From the NCBI GenBank assembly GCA_009783605.1, contig WRDE01000038.1, forward strand, positions 1 through 11,031: a DNA stretch of 11,031 bases, given 5' to 3'. Under the pieces are notes generated by a model. It made no database searches, was not told the DNA's origin, and worked only from the letters and a program-made list of their open reading frames with translations. Of this stretch, positions 7,101 through 11,031 are shown in pieces. This DNA comes from Oscillospiraceae bacterium (lineage in GTDB: Bacteria > Bacillota > Clostridia > Oscillospirales > Acutalibacteraceae). Position 1 is the stretch's first letter. Each line of letters begins with the position of its first letter. The position numbers and the translations under genes are program-made.

Positions 7101-8433
7101 GTCCGTCTGCGGGCGTTTCGCCGGTCGCCATCGAAACCAAGTGCTGGGCAAGGATATCTAAACAGAGCCGGGGCGGGCGGATGGCCTCCACCCCGCCCTC
7201 CGACGCCACTTTTGCGGTCAGCCCGCAATAGATCCCCTCGGCAGCGGTGCGGGGGAACATATGCATCACGCTGACCCGCCCTGGGTTATGGCCGGCCCGG
7301 CCTAACCGCTGGAGCACGCTGGAGATCGAGCGGGGATAGCCGATCTGGAGCACCCGGTCGATATCGCCGACATCGATGCCCAGCTCCATCGAGGAGGTGG
7401 CGCAGAGCAGCCGCAACCCGCCGGCCCGCAAGGCGTTTTCCGCTTCGGCCCGCTGCTCCTTCGACACACAGCCGTGATGGGTCCAGGCAAACCCGTCGCC
7501 GGCGATCTGGTTGACATAATACGCCAGTTTTTCGGCGTACATCCGCCCGTCCACAAAGGCGATGACGCTCCGGGTCCCGGCGCAGCGTTCATAAACCGCC
7601 TGCGCCAGACTCGGCCAGATATGGCCCTGGGGCAATGCGCGGATATCCGGCAGCGGGCTGGTCACCCGGATCTCGGCGCGTTTTTCCATAGCCGGCGCGG
7701 CCACCGTCACACGCGCTCTCGTGAGCGACTCCGCGCCGGCCGGCGCGAGATACTCCGCCGCCAGCGACAGCGGCTGTATCGTAGCCGACAGCCCGATCCT
7801 CTGGAGCGGCACACCGGCACAAGGCGCGCAGAGCCGGTCTAACCGGGCCAGCGATAGCATCAGGTGGGCGCCGCGCTTGGAGCCGAGCATGGCGTGCAGT
7901 TCATCGATGATGATGGCCCGGGCGGTTTTCAGCATCACCTGTCCCTTGACCGAGGTCAGCAGTAAAAAGAGGGATTCCGGCGTGGTGATCAGAATATGCG
8001 GCGGGTTTTTCAGCATCTGCTGCCGCTCCCGGGAGGAGGTGTCGCCGGTACGCAGCGCGACCCGGATCTCCGGCGGCGCGTTTTCCGCCGCTTCATCCGA
8101 CGCCTCCTCCCGCGATATCCCCGCCAGCGGTTTATACAGATTTTCCCGGATATCCCCCGCCAGCGCCTTCAGCGGCGAGATATAGATCAGCTGCAGCTCC
8201 GGTTTCAGGATGCCGGCCCGGGACTGGGCCTTCATCCGGTCGATAAACACCAAAAACGCCGACAGCGTCTTGCCGGTACCGGTCGGCGCCGACACCAGCG
8301 TATGCTCCCCGGCGGCAATCGCCGGCCACGCCTCCCGCTGCACCGCCGTGGGCTCGCCAAGCGCGGTCGAAAACCAGCGGCGGGTCGGGGCGGAAAATAA
8401 ATCAAGCGATGAAGACAAATCAAACGGCTGCAT
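4147..8433 (-). CDS. lhr: Lhr-type ATP-dependent helicase
   Basis: A 1428-residue superfamily 2 helicase of the Lhr (large helicase-related) family, a 3'-to-5' ATP-dependent DNA translocase thought to act in DNA repair. The order is Q motif (PTAVQREAWPAI, Gln32), Walker A APTGTGKT (49-56), PLKAL (87-91), TPES (151-154), DELH (177-180), SAT (216-218), ATSSMELGID (345-354) and QRLGRAGH (375-382). A winged-helix region (about 415-500) and the Lhr-specific beta-barrel part (about 515-590, containing PPFWKNT) follow. About 840 further residues make up the long C-terminal region of full-length bacterial Lhr (E. coli about 1538). The frame is uninterrupted. The ATG at 8433 is preceded by GGGAG with a 7-base gap and by a promoter. 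It appears to be a single-gene unit with no nuclease partner beside it. Confidence 0.95.
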   Translation of the reverse strand: MQPFDLSSSLDLFSAPTRRWFSTALGEPTAVQREAWPAIAAGEHTLVSAPTGTGKTLSAFLVFIDRMKAQSRAGILKPELQLIYISPLKALAGDIRENLYKPLAGISREEASDEAAENAPPEIRVALRTGDTSSRERQQMLKNPPHILITTPESLFLLLTSVKGQVMLKTARAIIIDELHAMLGSKRGAHLMLSLARLDRLCAPCAGVPLQRIGLSATIQPLSLAAEYLAPAGAESLTRARVTVAAPAMEKRAEIRVTSPLPDIRALPQGHIWPSLAQAVYERCAGTRSVIAFVDGRMYAEKLAYYVNQIAGDGFAWTHHGCVSKEQRAEAENALRAGGLRLLCATSSMELGIDVGDIDRVLQIGYPRSISSVLQRLGRAGHNPGRVSVMHMFPRTAAEGIYCGLTAKVASEGGVEAIRPPRLCLDILAQHLVSMATGETPADGHAGGYTVDDVMALLPDAYPFRDVTRDDVTALLRMLAGDYEHDREIPVRPRILYDRIHQRVEGDAYSRMLAVSAGGTIPDTGMFAVRGENGVKLGELDEEYVFEARVGDKFLLGSFAWKILRMDKDTVTVAPSNTEGAQPPFWKNTFNGRGLQTGLSFGRLIRGITDGTEGRKEMMADRFMALGMDWPAALAAAGVMSRQMSATGLAADDRTVIVEHFADEAGDHQVMVHAIFGKQINAPLSMLVSRAAKQATGMEIGVWDDDDGFLLFPYGGRSLPEGLLQTIPRAAVRPMLEALLPSTPLFNMNFRYGAARALMMGVRSGKRQPLWVQRLRGAEMLDGILKYPDHPLIRETKRECLEDCWDIAGVEWVLDEIAAGRIAVREVFPEAPSPLSLTLRRQAEATLLYDYSPTPAAAYQTAENAMDEVALLPPAPEQLARLSERRRQPVNEAELHTLLMTEGDILAGELDLPLGWLESLARQGRAAYVEPGLWIAAEMTENYAGLTAEQPDSETVCQIVRRSLRYRGGQTAAQLADRYAWSEERARELLHELTLRKEAVEAEGVYFHAELYDRARHATIQSRRKQITTRPGAAYAALAAVRIRPAAPPEEQLEAALDLLCGRVFPAGLWEKSLLPARVGNYRPAMLDTVLAKGDFFWRMEPEGSAPGGLAFHRYEEIDWDAPIPEPEGLEGDERAVFDALRQRGASFLTKMSGLIGGRSPAGPLIDLTAKGLVRADSFAPVRQWLQSSSRTDKQEKMPPRARVSARVSAMTAGRWELDRPLLAQPAEQLLSDLLDKTIILSKETLAAQQSRLSWSAALELLRVWEYTGRVRRGYFVEGLSGAQFISEQRFAGTMLALEPERFRESPRFAEAEREDILWLPGSDPAQLWGRVLPHKMERNFLCVPATAVALAAGAPAAVLERSGAVLRVFEPDKLAPALAALRRDFAAGRIFPQRSKITVKQYPPETASALAAAGFMREMGDYSVYKR

Positions 8434-8466
8434 AACTATTCTCCCGAGCAGAATATTTGTTCGTAT

Positions 8467-8495
8467 ATTGTAGCATCTTCCAAAGGAAATAGCAA
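8467..8495 (-). promoter_or_regulatory. Promoter of lhr
   Basis: TTGCTA (8495-8490), a 17-base spacer, TACAAT (8472-8467) preceded by TGC, which gives an extended -10. It lies 34 bases before the lhr start. Confidence 0.72.
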
Positions 8496-8610
8496 GATTT
8501 ATTTAAAATATTTTCATTGTGGTATCCTTTTGTGTTGAAGCGCACCACAGCGCTGATTCTAATTGAGGGCAAAAACTAATTGGTTTCCCGAAGCTGTGTT
8601 ATAGCGCAGT

Positions 8611-8652
8611 ACAAAAATATGTTCGCCAGTCCGCAGACTGACGAACATATTT
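8611..8652 (-). terminator. Second terminator-like hairpin, between the spore protein gene and lhr
   Basis: AAATATGTTCG (8615-8625) and CGAACATATTT (8642-8652), then one mismatch, then CAGTC/GACTG around loop CGCA. On the minus strand a run of five T's overlaps and follows the stem. It may act as a back-up terminator upstream of the lhr promoter. Confidence 0.55.
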
Positions 8653-8767
8653 CTTGTGCATGTGTTGGGTTCGGGGCTCGTGCGCTAAAGCGCGACTTCG
8701 CCTGTTCGTTGCTTCTAATTGGGTGCGAAATTCATTGGTTTCCCAAAATTGCGTTAAAGCGAACCAC

Positions 8768-8803
8768 AAAAATAAAATCCGCGCCGTGGCGCGGATTTTA
8801 TTT
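8768..8803 (-). terminator. Intrinsic terminator of the spore protein gene
   Basis: Perfect 16-base arms (8770-8785 and 8788-8803) rich in GC at the tip (CCGCGCC/GGCGCGG). On the minus strand they are followed by ATTTTTG. The hairpin starts about 20 bases past the SASP stop. The A/T base of the stem would let it work on either strand. Confidence 0.8.
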
Positions 8804-8822
8804 CTTGTGCATGTGTTGGTTG

Positions 8823-9011
8823 TTATTTCAGGCCGTTTTCGTACTGTTGCACCATTTTCTTAACCATCTGGCCGCCGATAGAACCGGCCTGCCGGGCGGT
8901 CAGGTCGCCGTTATAGCCCTGTTTCAGGTTGACGCCGACTTCGTTGGCGGCTTCCATCTTGAAACGGTTGAGGCCTTCGCGCGCCTCGGGAACCAAAGTA
9001 TTCTTAGCCAT
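8823..9011 (-). CDS. Alpha/beta-type small acid-soluble spore protein (SASP)
   Basis: A 62-residue protein that coats and protects spore DNA and is degraded by the GPR protease at germination. Family features are the helix segment RFKMEAANEVGVNL (17-29), which holds the GPR-type cleavage region around MEAANE, and the highly conserved GDLTARQAGSIGGQMVKKMV (35-54). The ATG at 9011 has AGGAGTG about 9 bases upstream. TATAAT-like bases at 9077-9082 on the minus strand could be a -10, but I see no convincing -35 for sigma-A or for the forespore factor sigma-G that usually drives these genes. It is single-gene, ended by the hairpin at 8768-8803, and divergent from the lipoprotein gene. It marks the organism as a spore former. 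Confidence 0.95.
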   Translation of the reverse strand: MAKNTLVPEAREGLNRFKMEAANEVGVNLKQGYNGDLTARQAGSIGGQMVKKMVQQYENGLK

Positions 9012-9233
9012 TTTGTCTACACTCCTATTAAATCCTTCGGCTGTTTCGCCGTTTTTTTTGCGATTGCGTCTGCTCTATTATAATATACCGCGAATCCATC
9101 ACTAACCGCGTGAATTTTTGGAGATGCAGGGGATTTTTGGAGATGATATGATTTTATTTTTTTAATTCATACCAATTTCAACCAACCCCCAACGCCCCTA
9201 ATATGTCCCATCCGTAAATTTTCCCTTTATTGG
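9012..9233. other. Divergent intergenic region with a 13-bp direct repeat
   Basis: The region between the SASP leader and the lipoprotein promoter has no credible ORF. ATTTTTGGAGATG is repeated exactly at 9114-9126 and 9133-9145 (19-base period). A short GC stem followed by eight T's (9038-9059) lies in the SASP leader on the opposite strand to that gene. Confidence 0.5.
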
Positions 9234-9262
9234 TTGATTATTCCGGAAACTTGTGTTATAGT
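9234..9262 (+). promoter_or_regulatory. Promoter of the solute-binding lipoprotein gene
   Basis: TTGATT (9234-9239), a 17-base spacer, TATAGT (9257-9262) preceded by TGT, which gives an extended -10. The predicted start is near 9269. Confidence 0.75.
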
Positions 9263-9299
9263 ATCTTGTCTGTAATTTAATGTCTGTACTTAAAAAGCC

Positions 9300-9306
9300 G
9301 GGAGGG
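9300..9306 (+). promoter_or_regulatory. Ribosome binding site deciding the lipoprotein start
   Basis: GGGAGGG lies 6-7 bases before the GTG at 9313. It overlaps or abuts the ATG at 9307, and the ATG at 9280 has no Shine-Dalgarno sequence. This favours a GTG start. Confidence 0.7.
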
Positions 9307-9312
9307 ATGCGT

Positions 9313-10845
9313 GTGGGCGGGCGCAGGGTTTTGATCCGTATCTTTGCCGTTTTCGGGGCACTGGCGCTTATCCTGCTGGCCGGCTGTTCCACTATTCCTC
9401 AGGACGCTTCCTCCGGGGTTCCGGACGCTACCCGTCCGAGTTCGGCCCCTATTGTCCCCCGGGAGCTGCGGCTGGCGTTGGGCTGGGCGTCCAAGGCCGG
9501 GTATAATCCCTATCTGACCGGCAGCCGGATCAACCTCGATTTGGCTCCGCTGCTGTTTGAGGGGCTGACCGTGATGGACGACCGGATGACCGCCCGTCCC
9601 CAGATGGCCCAGTCGGTCCGGAACAGCGGGACCGAGCTTACGGCGGTGCTGAAAAGCGGGCTGGTGTTTTCCGACGGACTGCCGGTCACCAATGCCGACG
9701 TGATCGCCTCTTTTAACAAAGCCAAATCCTCCGCCAATTATTCCGCGCTGTTAGTCAACGTCAAATCGGTCCGGGAGGAAGCCGGCGCGCTGCTGTTCAC
9801 GCTGCAGCATCCGGATATCCATGCCGGCGCCTGCCTGACCTTTCCGGTACTGCCGAAGGACTATGTGGGCAGCGAAGAACCCCGGGGCGGCGGTATGTAT
9901 ATCATCGAAAATTTCCAGCTCCGGCAGAATCCGTATCACCCGGTCAAAGCCGCCAATCCCTTTATCGGCCTGGCTGAGGCCCCCGACCGGGACGCGCTTC
10001 TGCGGGGACTTGAAAACGGTACGGTAGGGTATTTCTTCAACGATCTGGCCGGCGGGGATATTCCGCATATCACCACCCGCGGCGCGGCTTCGGTGCCGCT
10101 CCCCTATCTGATATTCCTCGGCGTCAACAGCCGCCGCGCCCCCTTTTCCGATAGCCGGCTGCGACAGGCGGTCAACCTGTCGCTGGGCCGCGCCGATATC
10201 GTCAGGGACGCGTTTCCCGGCTATGCCGACCCGGCGCTCACCCCGTATCCCCCGGCCTTTGCCGCCGCTGAAAAGTTAGGCGGCATAGCCGCTGCCGCCG
10301 ATCCCGGCGCGGCCGGCGATCTGCTGATTGCGGCGGGGTATAACGCCAGAAAACAGAAGGATCCCGAATTGAAAAATCTGGCCAAACCCCTGACCGCCGA
10401 TCTGGTGGTCAACAGCGGCAACCCGCTCCTGACCGCCGCCGCCAACCAGATCCGCAGCCAGCTGGCCGCAGCCGGTATCGCGGTCAATGTGGTGCCGCTG
10501 TCCTTTGACGAGTATAAATCCCGGCTGTCCTCCGGGAATTTCGACCTCTATCTCGGCGGGATCCGCCTGTCCGCCAACCTGAGCCTGTATCCGCTGCTGC
10601 CCTCCGGCGCCGTCTCTTACGGCGTCGCCGCTGGCAACCCGGCGGTTGATGCGTATAAACAGTATCTGGCGGATGAGTTGACCCTCGAGGGCTTCGCGGA
10701 AGAATTCTGGCAGGCGCTCCCCTACATCCCCGTCTGCTGGCAGCGGGGCATGGCGGTATATAACCGTTCACTCTCCGGCATCGCGCCGACCGGATTCAAT
10801 CCCTATTACGGGATCGAGGGCTGGCGGGTGGCTTCTTCTGAGTGA
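9313..10845 (+). CDS. Extracellular solute-binding lipoprotein, SBP_bac_5 (peptide-type) family
   Basis: A 510-residue ABC-importer binding protein that captures an extracellular solute, probably a peptide, and delivers it to a membrane permease. From the GTG start, a basic N-terminus and hydrophobic helix end in the lipobox LAGC (22-25), so Cys25 would be lipidated. Family features are NPYLTGS...LLFEGLT near 60-85, the LKSGLVFSDGLPVTNADV block (about 117-134; typical kF-DG-plTA-DV), and the C-terminal YIPVCWQRG and GFNPYYGIEGW segments. It is on the short side for the family, without an obvious gap. No permease or ATPase subunit gene is adjacent on the left, and the next gene on the right is cut. 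Some family members bind nickel or haem, but nothing visible supports that here. Family good; ligand unknown. Confidence 0.88.
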   Translation: MGGRRVLIRIFAVFGALALILLAGCSTIPQDASSGVPDATRPSSAPIVPRELRLALGWASKAGYNPYLTGSRINLDLAPLLFEGLTVMDDRMTARPQMAQSVRNSGTELTAVLKSGLVFSDGLPVTNADVIASFNKAKSSANYSALLVNVKSVREEAGALLFTLQHPDIHAGACLTFPVLPKDYVGSEEPRGGGMYIIENFQLRQNPYHPVKAANPFIGLAEAPDRDALLRGLENGTVGYFFNDLAGGDIPHITTRGAASVPLPYLIFLGVNSRRAPFSDSRLRQAVNLSLGRADIVRDAFPGYADPALTPYPPAFAAAEKLGGIAAAADPGAAGDLLIAAGYNARKQKDPELKNLAKPLTADLVVNSGNPLLTAAANQIRSQLAAAGIAVNVVPLSFDEYKSRLSSGNFDLYLGGIRLSANLSLYPLLPSGAVSYGVAAGNPAVDAYKQYLADELTLEGFAEEFWQALPYIPVCWQRGMAVYNRSLSGIAPTGFNPYYGIEGWRVASSE

Positions 10846-10846
10846 C

Positions 10847-10888
10847 GAGTGGTTAGTGGCGAGTGGTTGGTGGCGAGTGGTTAGTTAA
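10847..10888. repeat. GAGTGGTTAGTGGC tandem repeat after the lipoprotein gene
   Basis: Three 14-base units: 10847-10860, 10861-10874 (one change) and 10875-10888 (diverging at the end). A degenerate GAGTGAC at 10840-10846 precedes them and contains the stop codon TGA (10843-10845). Confidence 0.8.
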
Positions 10889-10959
10889 TGTATAATTATT
10901 CGCATAAATATGGAATATGTCTTGTTCTTTATTCTTCAATATTTTAAAAGGTGTCAGCA
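10889..10959 (+). other. AT-rich spacer before the last ORF
   Basis: TATAAT at 10891-10896 could be a -10, but the base run 17 upstream lies in the tandem repeat and does not resemble a -35. No terminator hairpin for the lipoprotein gene is seen. AAAAGGTG at 10946-10953 is a likely ribosome binding site for the next ORF. Confidence 0.35.
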
Positions 10960-11031
10960 ATGAAAAAGCAGTCCGGCTGGTATTGGTATGGCGTTAAGAT
11001 AAGCAAACAAATCATTGTCTGCGGCGAACCC
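10960..11031 (+). CDS. Start of an unidentified ORF (runs off the window)
   Basis: Twenty-four codons from an ATG remain open to the window end, beginning MKKQSGWYWYGVKISKQI. AAAAGGTG lies about 6-8 bases upstream. There is no signal peptide or recognisable motif in the visible part, and it cannot be assigned to a family. It is on the same strand as the lipoprotein gene, 114 bases after its stop. Confidence 0.45.
   Translation, partial: MKKQSGWYWYGVKISKQIIVCGEP

Larger units (their letters stand above)
8527..8822. repeat. Mosaic of repeated modules with two hairpin cores
   Basis: Two related units lie at 8557-8668 and 8713-8819. They share TTCTAATTG (8557, 8713), ATTGGTTTCCC (8579, 8734), a module like TTGCGTTAAAGCGAACCACA (8594 and 8749) and a perfect 20-base ATTTCTTGTGCATGTGTTGG (8649, 8800). 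Between the last two blocks each unit carries a different hairpin. A further copy of the AAGCG module lies alone at 8530-8549 and a weaker one near 8676-8692. There is no credible gene in this stretch. Confidence 0.75.

Noticed and set aside
9038..9059. Intrinsic terminator on the + strand (CGGC-loop-GCCG followed by eight T's)
   Set aside because: The stem is only 4 bp and no + strand gene precedes it. It is probably just AT-rich leader sequence of the SASP gene.
8580..9083. Long + strand ORF (167 codons) across the repeat mosaic and the SASP gene
   Set aside because: It reads through terminator hairpins and repeats and antisense to a clear SASP gene. It has no recognisable domain.
9307..9330. 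Twin-arginine signal (RR) in the lipoprotein
   Set aside because: The rest of the Tat motif is missing. The basic N-terminus plus LAGC lipobox fits ordinary Sec lipoprotein export.
10847..10888. CRISPR-like repeat array
   Set aside because: The units are 14 bp, directly adjacent and without spacers. It is a plain tandem repeat.

Overview
The window looks like a piece of a GC-rich, spore-forming Clostridia chromosome, probably of the Oscillospiraceae/Ruminococcaceae kind. The reasons are an alpha/beta-type small acid-soluble spore protein, AGGAG-type ribosome binding sites, clear sigma-A promoters (TTGACA-17-TATACT class), an Lhr helicase, and many short intergenic repeats and hairpins. There are no tRNA or rRNA genes, CRISPR arrays, transposases or phage genes. 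The taxon is inferred from gene content, not from a database match.

Layout. Positions 2-796 (+) hold the C-terminal part of an M18 aminopeptidase whose start lies outside the window. It converges on a P-type cation ATPase (907-3465, -). The ATPase has an elaborate 5' leader (about 3466-3632): a promoter with an extended -10, an RNA matching the NiCo (czcD) riboswitch consensus, and an intrinsic terminator hairpin that uses the 3' strand of the aptamer. Next come a 90-bp multi-hairpin element (3683-3772), a small one-helix membrane protein with an acidic, Cys-containing tail (3778-3984, -) with its own promoter and leader hairpin, and a 1428-residue Lhr-type helicase (4147-8433, -) with its own promoter. 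Between lhr and the spore protein gene (8823-9011, -) lies a mosaic of repeated modules with two terminator hairpins. A divergent intergenic region then leads to a lipoprotein solute-binding protein of the SBP_bac_5 family (9313-10845, +). The first 24 codons of another ORF (10960 on, +) are at the right edge.

How it works together. The genes are mostly single transcription units and not an obvious operon. The strongest functional story is the metal-responsive unit. In the NiCo riboswitch class, cobalt or nickel binding stabilises the aptamer and prevents termination, so the downstream ATPase is best read as a Co2+/Ni2+ exporter switched on by excess metal. The ATPase is not a CPx heavy-metal pump. 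It has PEEFP in helix 4 and IDPTCS in the C-terminal membrane part, so the riboswitch gives better substrate evidence than the annotation 'calcium ATPase' that such proteins often receive.

Oddities worth following: a 36-bp in-frame palindromic insertion inside the ATPase hinge motif; stop codons of several genes coinciding with or directly abutting different short tandem repeats; the terminator-carrying repeat mosaic; and the closed three-hairpin element at 3683-3772.
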